Shown here in pieces: positions 12,036 through 21,314 of a stretch of 22,594 bases of DNA. The stretch comes from Chlorokybus atmophyticus (Eukaryota > Streptophyta > Chlorokybophyceae > Chlorokybales > Chlorokybaceae): contig RHPI01001567.1 in the NCBI GenBank assembly GCA_009103225.1, forward strand, positions 46,270-68,863, given 5' to 3'. How positions within the stretch are numbered: position 1 is the first letter of the stretch; the number at the start of each line of letters is the position of its first letter. Both the position numbers and the translations under genes were made by a program. The notes under the pieces are model-generated. The model was not told the origin of the DNA and did no database searches. It saw only the letters and a program-made list of their open reading frames with translations.

Positions 12036-12347
12036 TCAACAAGCATATGCAAAAGTACAAGTACATGGTAAGATGGGAGCCCCGTGTGGAGGAGAACTGA
12101 CGAGAGGGAGATAAGTCAGTATGAAGTCGTCCGAGAAGGAGTGCCTAACCACTCGAGGAAAGGGGAGCGTCAAAGAAAAAGACCATTGATGGTTGCGACA
12201 ATTTAAAGTAAATTTAGACTTTATTATGGCAGTGAGACGCTTATCTATGTCATCGGAGCTCACTATAGAGAGCACCCGCTGCAAACCTTCATACGCAACG
12301 TGCGTGATGGCAGCGGATGTAACGCGGGGCTTAGCCGACTAGGCCAT
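12036..12347 (-). pseudogene. Possible 5' end of a decayed gene, in-frame stop at codon 3
   Basis: An ATG at 12347 is followed by GCC and then TAG. The same frame is open for about 100 further codons (THVAYEGLQRVLSIVSSDDI, then DKRLTAIIKSKF) to the stop at 12036. The text after the stop is protein-like for about 50 residues, then becomes low quality. No family is recognised. Either this is a pseudogene, or translation starts elsewhere. Confidence 0.2.
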
Positions 12348-12651
12348 GGTAGCAAAAGTCGCTACTATGAGAGGTTGTGTATTGCTTATCAATGCTTCAA
12401 TGGCCCTTCTTAGCCTATTTCACATTACCCGGCATTCCAGCGGAGATGGATATAACGCACTGTATAGCGGAGTGAGGCACGCAATTAAAGATGGAGCGGT
12501 TGCGTGAGAGTCTATTATGCTAGAGGACGGGGGAAAAGCTTGCTTGAATTGGTGCGCAGTGCAGAGGAAGGGTAGGGAGGGTGAAAGAAGGGCGCATGAA
12601 AAGAGCGGTCAAAGTGATGGCCAGTAAAGAGGCGCCATACAGAGCAAAACT

Positions 12652-12705
12652 AGTGCCACACGTGTGCATTGTATGTGCACACGTGAGGCCGCTACACGTG
12701 GCACT
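12652..12705. repeat. Nested inverted repeats rich in CACGTG
   Basis: An inner 10-bp stem (12659-12668 with 12676-12685) sits within an outer 8-bp stem AGTGCCAC/GTGGCACT (12652-12659 with 12698-12705). Three CACGTG (E-box/G-box) cores occur within 54 bp. This could be a regulatory site or another foldback remnant. It lies next to a 21-base poly-G run. Confidence 0.6.
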
Positions 12706-12723
12706 ATTTTCTTGGTGAAGAAA

Positions 12724-12745
12724 GGGGGGGGGGGGGGGGGGGGGN
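12724..12745. repeat. Poly-G run (21 G) ending in an N
   Basis: Twenty-one consecutive G are followed by a single N at 12745. This is another homopolymer-associated assembly break and a potential G-quadruplex on the plus strand. Confidence 0.95.
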
Positions 12746-13053
12746 TACACATTACACTCTCATCCACAGGTGGAAGTGGAGCAGGCGATCATATATAAAG
12801 AGTGCATGATGCAGCCGCCGCCAAAGAACAAAGTGGACAAAACGGTTGTGCGGGGAAGAGTGAACAAACTGTCACACGATGTGCTAGCTATTCTCCGAGG
12901 AGAGCGCATCTGGCCATTTGCGTGAAGCTGAAGAGAGTCAAGGTGGCGGAAGGTGAGCACATGACACCCCCACCACAAGCGGTATTCCCAAAGCAAGCTG
13001 AGCTGCTTCATAGCAGAGCCAACAGCCTGTTCAGTTGATCACTTAGCGAGAGC

Positions 13054-13212
13054 ATGGTGAACATGCCAGTACATGAGGGGGGCCGCACCACCCTCCACCT
13101 TTTGAAGCGCTATGGCGAGGAGGTCGATCCATGCATGCCTATTGACGGGCATTACTGGCATGGTAGAGTGGCCAGCGACTGGCGAAGGAACACATGGATG
13201 CGCACAAATTGA
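13054..13212 (+). CDS. Small open frame of 52 codons, unknown
   Basis: The ATG at 13054 opens a frame (RTTLHLLKRYGEEVDPCMPI, then DGHYWHGRVASDW) ending at TGA 13210-13212. Composition looks like real protein, but there is no recognisable family, an in-frame stop lies just upstream at 13036, and the surroundings are decayed. It may be a fragment of a larger lost gene rather than a functional small protein. Confidence 0.2.
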   Translation: MVNMPVHEGGRTTLHLLKRYGEEVDPCMPIDGHYWHGRVASDWRRNTWMRTN

Positions 13213-13247
13213 TGACACTTGCAGGAGGCTGCTGCAAAGCCTTTGCG

Positions 13248-13282
13248 GTGACACTCTGTCCTCCGGAAGGATAGAGTGTCAC
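13248..13282. repeat. 15-bp inverted repeat, one mismatch, 5-nt spacer
   Basis: GTGACACTCTGTCCT (13248-13262) pairs with AGGATAGAGTGTCAC (13268-13282) with a single mismatch, around CCGGA. This is the same long-arm, short-spacer design as the other palindromes of the window. Confidence 0.85.
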
Positions 13283-13440
13283 TATCTGAGCCATAAAGGT
13301 CGAAGGCAACACCCTTGCACTTTCGCAAGTGACCGCGTCCATTATATAATTGCTTTTATTATAGCGGGTGAAGCAGTCGGCAGGCTTCCCTATTAAAAAA
13401 GGCGGGGAGACCAACACCAATGTGGAGAAGCAGAAGCCCC

Positions 13441-13632
13441 TCATTGGGGAGCCTCTCGAGGCAGTTGCGCAGTTGCTGAAGCTGCGCTTGTCACAAGCGC
13501 AGCTCGGGAGGTACGGTGCCCGAAAGGGAGCAAGTTGCAATGCAGCCAGAAAGGGATGGCGTCAGCATTGTAGAAGGCTTTGTTTGAGGTGCTCCAAATG
13601 TCACGCACTACCTGAAACCCGTAATGGCCCAC
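13441..13632 (-). pseudogene. Coding-like minus-strand fragment, unknown
   Basis: One minus-strand frame reads HYGFQVVRDIWSTSNKAFYN followed by ADAIPFWLHCNLLPFG. The frame just upstream (toward 13700) reads VNIFLDPHIEADDKVL in a different phase, with a possible short intron or frameshift between. The pieces look like one decayed gene. No family is recognised. The rest of 12746-13927 holds no further feature I can support. Confidence 0.25.
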
Positions 13633-13927
13633 CTAAGGTGCCAGAAGACCTCAACACCTTGTCGTCAGCCTCAATGTGCGGGTCAAGAAAGATGTTGACG
13701 AGGCATCATGGTGCAAGCTCAGGCTTGCTGCAAGCATATAAAGGTCAGCACATGCAGAAAATAATGCGTATATGGTAGTGTATGGAACATCGTCGCAATA
13801 TGTTTTCCCTGCCGACCGACTAATAATAATAATGGCAACGGCCGTGCACCTGAGGACGCTTATCTAAACTGTCGTAGCTCAAGCCACCTGTAATCTTGAT
13901 ACAGGGACCTAATAGTAACTTTCGTTA

Positions 13928-14298
13928 CTGTAAGGCCCTTTTTGTTACAATTTAGTCTTTAACAGTTGACTATGCCTAACTAACAGGCGCCTGTTAGTTA
14001 CCTATTAGGCCTTAACAGGTGACTTTACATAATTAACAGGCACCTGTTAGTCACACACCAGGCCTTAACAAATGACTTTGTGTAATTTACAGGCAACTGT
14101 TAGTTACACATCAGGCCTTATTAGGTGACTACAACTAATCAACGGGCACCTGTAAGTTACAAATCAGTCTTACTTAGGTGAGTCAGCCTATGTGACAGGC
14201 ACCTGCAGGTTACACACCAGTCCAGCGCAGGCGACTAAGCCTAATTCGCAAGCACCAACTAGGTAATTATCGACAAAATAAGGCATTCTTTAACAACT
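13928..14298. repeat. 53-bp tandem repeat array with an internal palindrome in the units
   Basis: Units start at 13928, 13981, 14034, 14087, 14140, 14193 and 14246 (last one partial), all exactly 53 bp apart. The best-preserved start is TAACAGGCGCCTGTTAGTTA, which contains the 14-bp palindrome AACAGGC/GCCTGTT. A second conserved block, AGGCCTTAACAGGTGACT, follows 27 bp into the unit. Copies differ by substitutions, not length, and are most eroded at the array edges. The array lies about 320 bp left of the minus-strand gene at 14617-16444. Its arrangement resembles arrays of protein-binding sites (iterons, subterminal repeats), but function is not shown. Confidence 0.9.
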
Positions 14299-14616
14299 GA
14301 AGGTGATCAATGCCTGACTGTCGTCATATGTATTTGCATAGCTTGACTACACGCGACTGTCACTGACATCCAGCATTGTTATGTGCCTGTGCTGTGTACA
14401 TGTACATGAAATGTGTACAGTGTCTCTCAGTCACTTGCCAAGGCTTGTAGTTCGATTATGTGACTCGAATGCAGTTCTGTTGTATATCATAGGGATGCAA
14501 GTATTGATGTGCATGAGCATAATGACGATTGACTGAGCTGGTTTAAGATGCACAACACTCAGTCACAAGAGCCTTGTAGCTATGTACACTACCAGCTAAA
14601 CGGACTACCAACTGCG

Positions 14617-16444
14617 CTACAGCTCCTCTCCATCATCGCTGGTCTCGTCATTACGGAACAAAGCACCACGCGCTGGGGCCTGTGGAGGAGACGCCGGAGC
14701 TTGCTCTTCCTCCTCAAACGGTTGTGCCAGCCAATCAAATGCCGCTTCTGCCTCAGCGAGCGGGTCACGAGCTGCTGTCTCTTGCGGCCGGCGCCGATTG
14801 GGATCTTTCAGGTATTCGACACAAGATGCAGTGCGGCGTTTCACAAGGGTGAATGGCTGGAGGGCTGCGTACCGTTGCCTCATCTCCCGCTTCATTGACA
14901 TGATCATGGTGTTGATTTCGCTGAGGTACTCTTCATGTGTGTCTATGCTGGCAGCTAGGAGAGGGTCTCCATCCTTGCCCTTTAGGATGCGCTCCACCTG
15001 CGTAGTTTACAGGCATGTCATAGTGGCATCGAAAGCCACTATTTACTGTAACGCGTCTGCAAGCCTGTAGTTTGGGGCTACAGCATTCCTGAATTGCTAA
15101 TGATGGAGTTCAGAGTGCTCACCGTAAGCAACAGGTATGCGAGGTGGTTGACTATTAGCTGCCGGCGACCAGGTGTAGTGACGGCGTAAGACCAGCATTG
15201 CACGATCATTTGCCAGATTATGGGATTGCCCCGTTCATGGATGTATCTCCTCCGCTCCGGGTCCGCAGTGTCGGTCACCTCAAAACTCCGCCATGACTTG
15301 TCTGCGACAGTCACATGGACAAGGCATTAGTCACGAAATAGATAGTTCAAGTTGAGCCTGCACCAGGCTAGAATAGTGCCTGTGACTTACTTTGGAGCGC
15401 GTTGCGCATCTGGGCTTTTTGGGTCTCGGGGTCCATTAGGGCGTCGATGTGCCTGATTGAATCGGTTACAATAGGCGAGATGAGTACGTGTGTATGGAGG
15501 CTGAGTAAGAAGGCAGTGTTGCATAGCAGACATGGTGGTGAGGGACCCAACTCACTTGCGCTTGTTGCTGATAAACAGTGTCCACTTGTACTCCTTCTCA
15601 AGGACATGCTTGATCTTGGTGACGTTCTCAGACCGGACCTGCGTAGCTTTCTTCAGGGCGACACTCCAGTGGAAGGGGCACTCTTAGGAGTCCAGTACAC
15701 CTCATAGGATATTGGCCGCATCGGCCTCGTCGTCATGGTCGAAGCCAACTACCTGTCACGGGCAGGTTGGTCAGTGTCACGGTGCAGTGCGGTCATGAAG
15801 CATTCACAACACCTGACACATGACGTTACGAATAGTGTCCTCCTTGGGATAAACGTGGCTCTCTACCCAGTGGCCGTTTATGATTTCAACGACGGCATCT
15901 CGCAAATGCTGTCCACAGAAGAACAATCCGTTACACACATACACACAGTGTCACAGTGTCACACAGTGCTTACCTCGTTGCCAATCTTCCACTTGCTTGG
16001 GGAAGGGTTGCTGACGGCCGAGGTTGCCACGTCACGGCCAAATGCGTTTGGGTTGGGGGTTCCAATCGACCCTCTGCAAGCACAACCACATGAGTCATGC
16101 TGCCAGCCATGAAAGATGCAACCCTCACAGTTGCAAAAGAAGAACAACGAGCACAGTGTATCTAGAACGCATGCAGTGAGTCACTGTGCTAGTCATGATA
16201 GAAGCAAGTATTCAAGTTAGAAGTTGAGCAAGAAGCAACGTGCACAGTGCATCAAGAATGCATGCTGTCTAGCTTGCCCTTGCGACTGCGGTGTCAGGTG
16301 GAGTTGTTGTGATGTGCTGGGCGTTAGCGCGGGGTCTTGCTGCGATTGGTTGGCGACGGTTGCCTGGTTGAACACTGGGGGCAATGTGGACAACTGGCGC
16401 CGACCTCCACGACGAGGTGCACTTACGGATGGACCACGAGGCAT
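14617..16444 (-). CDS. Unknown multi-exon protein (~393 codons) divergent from the OTU-RING gene
   Basis: Seven exons join in phase on the minus strand: 16444-16278, 16073-15974, 15908-15813, 15752-15556, 15452-15391, 15301-15123 and 14997-14617. Start is ATG at 16444, stop TAG at 14617-14619. The N-terminus (MPRGPSVSAPRRGGRRQL) is basic and Pro/Ser/Gln-rich. The middle has HLRDAVVEIINGHWVESHVY and a Lys-rich helix (VTKIKHVLEKEYKW). The C-terminal exons are helical (SMKREMRQRYAALQPF) and end in a Glu/Ala/Pro-rich acidic tail. I recognise no family; a nuclear or DNA-associated role is a guess from the basic N-terminus. Intron 1 (16074-16277) looks like GC-AG (AGG/GCAAGC). The fourth exon contains two in-frame stops between about 15673 and 15704, bounded by two compensating one-base shifts, so this copy may be damaged or the sequence in error. 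Confidence 0.6.
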
Positions 16445-16540
16445 CTCTCCAACTGATAGTCGGGTGCCGCCTGTTTAGCTGTAAGTGGCGCTGCCGCCTC
16501 CAACGCTGCCGCCGCCGGTTGGCCCGCCCGAATGTATGAG

Positions 16541-16548
16541 GCGCGAAA
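16541..16548. promoter_or_regulatory. E2F-like site GCGCGAAA
   Basis: GCGCGAAA is the complement of TTTCGCGC, an exact match to the E2F/DP consensus TTTSSCGC. It is 97 bp upstream of the minus-strand start codon at 16444 and upstream of the divergent plus-strand gene. In algae and plants such sites mark S-phase genes. With one 8-bp match, this is suggestive only. Confidence 0.25.
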
Positions 16549-16626
16549 ACGAAAATGAGGCGGTTTTGAACGTCTAGAGTCCCGCACTAGAGTCGCACTT
16601 GTAGTGCGTCCTTGCTCCTATGGTTG

Positions 16627-16788
16627 ATGGTACGACTTATGCATTCGTGCCATGCATGCTTCGTACAACCATTGTTACCAATGGTTGTGTCGTAACATTT
16701 ATGGTACGACAGAGGCATCTCTCGTCCAACCCCAGCGATTGCCGTACAATGGCTCTGTCGTACCATCCATGGTACGACAGAGCCATTG
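16627..16788. repeat. Palindrome cluster in the divergent intergenic region (ATGGTACGAC repeats)
   Basis: A perfect 20-bp inverted repeat occupies 16747-16766 and 16769-16788 with a 2-nt centre; its core is GTACCATCCATGGTAC. ATGGTAC half sites also occur at 16627 and 16701, and ATGGTACGACAGAG is directly repeated at 16701 and 16769. A 10-bp hairpin ACAACCATTG-TTAC-CAATGGTTGT lies between. The cluster sits between the start codon at 16444 and the first exon I can place for the OTU-RING gene, so it may be a shared promoter element or a small foldback element. Confidence 0.8.
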
Positions 16789-16920
16789 CTCAATCAGCCC
16801 AAATGGGAGTTAGCATGCACTCACCCAAACACGCTTCATTGATGGCCGGATGATGGCACGCAGGGGCACCAGGTCGATGACGGGTCGAATGTCAGGCTTG
16901 ATGGGCCTGGGTTCGACTAG

Positions 16921-19900
16921 GAGGCGGAGGACCAGGAGTCGGAGGAGGCGGCGGCGGCGGCGGCGGCGTGGCACATCTTGCGAGAAGTTGTGGTCGTAAG
17001 AGTTCAAGCAGCGAAGCCAGCTACTACCGGTCGCTACGTCATGGATCATGGCAGGCGTCAGCAATAGGGCTGTCCAACATGCATCACCAACATTGGACAA
17101 ACCAGCAGGCAAGCCATTAAAGACCATCTTCACACAGAGAGCTGCTTGGTGGCTCGCTTTCTGCAACAGGGAGTGGATCAGGAGCTGCAGTCCTTGGAGC
17201 CCCTTGTCAGAACCATGCGGGACCAATTGCGGCTGTGGGAACAAGCACAAAGGAATGCAGAGGTACGCTCAACAGTCACATGCATTTCCTTGCAAGAGCA
17301 ATTTGTTTTTTAGCGCAGTCCATGTGATATATGTAGCGTGGCTGCAGGCCTCCACTATTCACCCATACCCACCCTACAGTCAAGCCGACATGGCGGAAGC
17401 AAGAGCAGATAGACAGAGCTGGGCGGCGGTATGTTGTTGCTAATCTCGCTGTGCATGTTTACTGCAATGTCGGCTCCAATGCATGCCTACCTTTGCATGC
17501 TAGGATGTGCGTGAGCGTGCGAAGTCGCGCGCGCGTGCCGAACGAAGTAGGCTGGGTTTGAGCACAGGAGCGCGTGGCCATTCGTCCGGCATTCAACCAA
17601 TAGTGCATCAACCAGCAATGACGCAGTCCATGCAATCATTCGTGCATCAACCAGCAATGCCGCAGGTGACTGTTCGAAGCAACCAACTGATGACGATGTG
17701 ACGCAGTTGACTATTGCAATTGCAGTGTCGCAAGCATGCAGCTAACCCACATGTGATTGGTTGACAGCGCCACAGTGCACTAAGTCCTGTTGGCGCTCCT
17801 ATGCAAGCCTGGATTCAATCCCATTAACTGGTCCTTCAATCCCACTTGCTGATGGGCGCGACGGCAATGCAGCATCAGTTTAACATGCATGTTGGCCTGT
17901 TGAATCCCGACATGTCCATTGGGGCAGTGGCGCATGATGTGCCCATGGCTCAAGAGCTCCGTGACGAGTCTGCCATCGAGGGTGGCGGGGAGAGTGCAGC
18001 CAATACCACCTTGTCAGCCCCCATGGCTTCCCCTACTCCATGCAGCCCACGGGCCATTGAGGTAAGTCGCTGTCTTTCATGCTCGTGCCTTGGTAACAAT
18101 GCGTCAGGCACTGCATAAGCTTATATTCATCCTTTGCAACATTGTGAGCCATCTTATCCTGGGTCCTGTATACAGCCCCCCTTGCTGCATGCACAAGTGG
18201 TCTCACCTGCAGCTCCTGCTCCCCTCCCAGCCAGAGCGCAACCACCTTCCGCGGCACCAGTCCTTCGTGCACTGCCATCTCCTCCACGAGCAGCACCGGT
18301 GATTGCGGGGCAACAATCCTTCTTGCCGCCACCGGCGAGACCACAGCACAATGCAACAACCGATGTGGCTTCTGCACCTACCTTACCCCACCCGCTGCAA
18401 GTTGAAGCCGGCAGTCTGCCCCAAACTCAGGTACTTTATCAGTCACTGTGACTCTTGCCGTCCACAGTTGGACACACCATGTGAGTGCTGTATGCGCATG
18501 CAGCAGGGGTCACCACCTGCCAGCGAGTCATCAGAGGAGCTGGCCGCAACCCGCATACGGCCATCAGTCATGCTAGGTGGCCAGCTCGCCTCATGGGACC
18601 ACTTCAATGCGCCAACGGATGGTAATTGCTTCTACCATTGTGTATTTCGCGCCAGGCCATCCATAGCGCAAAGTGTCCTGGATGATCACAAGTGCCCCAG
18701 CTCGAGCAGATTTTGGGCCATGCTGGACACCATGGACGACGACGGCAGGGGGCACACTCTCCGCAAAATCACCGCCAAGGCTGTCGATGCAGGCGTGGCG
18801 AGCAGAATCCTAGACTTCTGCAGAGCCACTGGTGCCGCGGGAGAGATGGCGCAGTATTACGACAAACTGCCTGCGACCATGTTGGCTGATATCAACTGCA
18901 ACATTGACCTAGCCATGGCCAAGGTGCGACAGATCGTGCGGAGAAAAGATGTGTACGTCGAGCACCTGCAGATGACCATGTTTGCCAACAAGCTGGGCTT
19001 GTTGATTGGCTGCGTGACCGTTCAGCGCGAGCATGGGGAGTGGGTGCCACGGCCCGGCAGCGCAGTTTGGGTTGGAAATAAAGAAGCCCCCAACTCAGTC
19101 CTGGTGGTGGGCAACACTGCTCCTGATGAGCCAGAAGCACACTTTTGGCTCCTCAAGCCTGCAAGCACCGAACAGTGGTCGTGGCCTATGCATGAAGTGC
19201 CACCGGAGGTAACACACCTGATCGGAGAGTGGCGGAATGGCGTTGCCAATTCCCCGCTACCACCGGCTGTGACCCAGAGTGCTGCGCCAACGCCTCAGGC
19301 CTCGCCTTCGTGTGCTAGGCAAGAAGTAGCCGAGTGTTCTGCACATCCTGCCTCCCCTCAACCACAGCCACATGCTCGCAATCCCAATTCAGCACCCTCC
19401 CTTCCTGCCGCGGAGACTCACTTGCCACCGCACTCTGACCATCCGGAGGCATCTCCATCAAGAAGCAGCTGTAGCTCGCCCTCTCCCTCTAAGCTTGCCA
19501 CATTGATCCCAGCCTGTCTTGTTGGTAAAGAGATTGATCGAGGTGTCCTGAAAGCTGCGCTGAAAGACAAAGGCTTCATGCTCGACCTCATGAAGCAACA
19601 TGAGGTCGTGGAGGAACGGGAGGCAACCAACAAGCGCAAGGCTGTGGAGCAAGAAGATAACGCCTTACCTCCTCTGAGTGACAGTGCCACGGAGAGCGCC
19701 TGCCAGGATGTGCAGGGTGACAAAAAAAAAAAGAAGAAGGTTGTTGGAACAAAGGACGCTGACAGGACCAAAAAAGGAAAGGTGAGGCATCGTTACAACA
19801 TTAGAAGAAGCACAGCGCCTTGAAGCCTCACTGGGGCTGACTGTGTGTCCTGAGTAGGCACAGGCGGGTTTACAGCGTCAAGTGGCTGCTCAGCATCGTC

Positions 19901-20892
19901 CAGAGAGACAGCCGGTGCGGCACGAGCTGCCTAAGCTCAAAGCACCGACGCGCAGACGCTTTGGGGGGCTGACTCGTAGTGCAAAGGAGTTGATCACCCT
20001 ACAGTACGCCCAAGACGCGCTGCATCACCGCATGCGGCATGCCTCGAGGTGGGTGACGAAAGTTTGCAATAAGTGGGAGCAAACGCGGAGAATGCGGTCT
20101 AAACAGACCTCTGGGGATTGGCCGTGGTTGGAACCCATACACGATATGGCCATCCGTAGTACGTTGTTGCCCCTCGCCGTCCTCGATATGATGGTGTTGT
20201 TGCTGCCGCAGCACCCCGGCAATGTGCAAGAGCTATCTGCGGAGCAGAACTTCGACCTGCTGCAGCAGATGTACCTGTCGATGTCGACTAATGCGGGTCG
20301 AGATGTGTGCCACTACCTGAGCAAACATACTGGGTGGCAAGTAAAACCATTCGAGCTGTACTTGGCATGCTTTGGCTGGCAGTGGCTGTATGTCATACGG
20401 CACGTCGAGCTGATTCTGTGGAAGCTCGAAGAAAATGACGATGCGGGGGAGTACACGAGTGACGACAGCCATGTCGAGGGCCTGGATGAACGCATGCTGG
20501 ACGAGACCACCAAGACCAGCAGGTGGTGTATGGCGGCAGATGGGCGTCAGGTGATCGAGCAGGCAGTGGAGCGTTATGCTGCGCCATTCAGATGGGAGTC
20601 GCTACGCCTGCGACGCGATAACAGAGTTTGGTGGCAGAGGCAGCTTGCACACCCGCGTGCACCATGTGTGCTGATTTGTCGCATTGAAGAGCCACCCCCC
20701 CCAGCGGATGGGGAGACGCCCTGTTGCAAGAAAGCGATGTGCCATGTCTGCATCATAGCACATCAGAAGACTGTGGCAAATAAATCAAAGAATCTACAAG
20801 CGTGTCCATTCTGCAAGCAACCTCACCCGTTTTGGTCGCCACGCCTGATGCAAGACGCCAACGTGTCGGCGGTGATTTGGCCCCCGCCTTGA
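16921..20892 (+). CDS. Zinc finger - Pro/Ala linker - OTU cysteine protease - RING-like protein
   Basis: Phase-consistent exons are 16921-16995 (Glu/Ala-rich, least certain; the true start is not found), 17068-17262, 17348-17428, 17504-17665, 17873-18061, 18176-18430, 18504-19781 and 19864-20892 (stop TGA), about 1,087 codons. Residues ~26-55 form a C2HC-type finger (CPTC...DHLHTESC), followed by a coiled-coil-like QELQSLEPLVRTMRDQLRLW, a VHQPAM repeat and a Pro/Ala-rich linker. Residues ~360-540 are an OTU domain: TDGNCFYHCV carries the catalytic Asp and Cys (codon 18627), and EAHFWLL supplies the catalytic His (codon 19140). OTU proteases remove ubiquitin-like chains. A Lys-rich stretch (KKKKKVV) suggests nuclear targeting. 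The last exon ends in a RING-like finger (CVLIC...CC-x3-MC-x2-C...CPFC), typical of ubiquitin ligases. Fusion of the OTU and RING exons rests on intron 19782-19863 (AAAG/GTGAGG...GCACAG, phase 0). The acceptor after 18430 could instead be 18467, giving a 37-nt intron. Confidence 0.75.
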
Positions 20893-21182
20893 TGCCAATT
20901 GTGCATGTATTGTAGTTTTGTGTTGGCTTCCTGTGAACCATGTAGGTACATGTATAGTTGCAGCATGGTGCATGGTGCACCAGAGATCTGCTGTTGTTAG
21001 AAGCATTGGCTGTACATGTGTATGATGACTGCCCGGCGCATGAGTCAGTGCATGGCTTGCATACCTCGCTGGTTTAGAGCGTGGTTGACAGCAACAAACT
21101 CGGACAGCGCTCTGGGTTCCATGGCATGACAGCACAGTATTACTCTACGATCGTGGTAGTATGCGAGTATCCTTGTACTGTA

Positions 21183-21237
21183 GTACCATTAACAGATAGA
21201 GTACCATTCATGTTGATGTAGTACCATGCATGGTACT
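21183..21237. promoter_or_regulatory. GTACCAT motif cluster with a perfect 18-bp palindrome, upstream of the methyltransferase gene
   Basis: GTACCAT occurs at 21183, 21201 and 21221, and its complement ATGGTAC at 21230. Together they give the perfect palindrome AGTACCATGCATGGTACT (21220-21237). The 16-bp core differs by one central base from the palindrome core at 16760-16775. The cluster ends 138 bp upstream of the ATG at 21376. It is a candidate binding site for a dimeric regulator. Confidence 0.45.
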
Positions 21238-21283
21238 GCAATAGCGTATAAGGTACAGTCGTGCTTCACTTGAAGTTTGACCC

Positions 21284-21314
21284 ATTTAGGGTTCGTAAGC
21301 TGGCAACCCTAAAT
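21284..21314. promoter_or_regulatory. Telo-box-like inverted repeat (ATTTAGGGTT ... AACCCTAAAT)
   Basis: Perfect 10-bp arms at 21284-21293 and 21305-21314 contain the plant/algal-type telomere unit TTTAGGG in opposite orientations, and a third CCCTAAA occurs at 21326-21332. It lies 62 bp upstream of the methyltransferase start codon. AAACCCTAA 'telo-boxes' are known promoter elements of growth-related plant genes. An interstitial telomere remnant is less likely because copies are not in tandem. Confidence 0.3.

Noticed and set aside
13928-14298. Regular repeat array considered as a CRISPR array
   Set aside because: Units are contiguous 53-bp tandem copies with substitutions throughout; there are no unique spacers, no invariant repeat and no cas genes, and the context is eukaryotic.
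16810-17250. Minus-strand open frame of 146 codons over the start of the OTU-RING gene
   Set aside because: It is Arg/Leu low-complexity read from a GGC repeat and overlaps plus-strand exons that join in phase and encode a zinc finger and coiled coil.
18154-19771. Several minus-strand frames opposite the OTU exon
   Set aside because: Shadows of the high-GC plus-strand exon; no motifs, and the plus strand carries a clear OTU catalytic signature.
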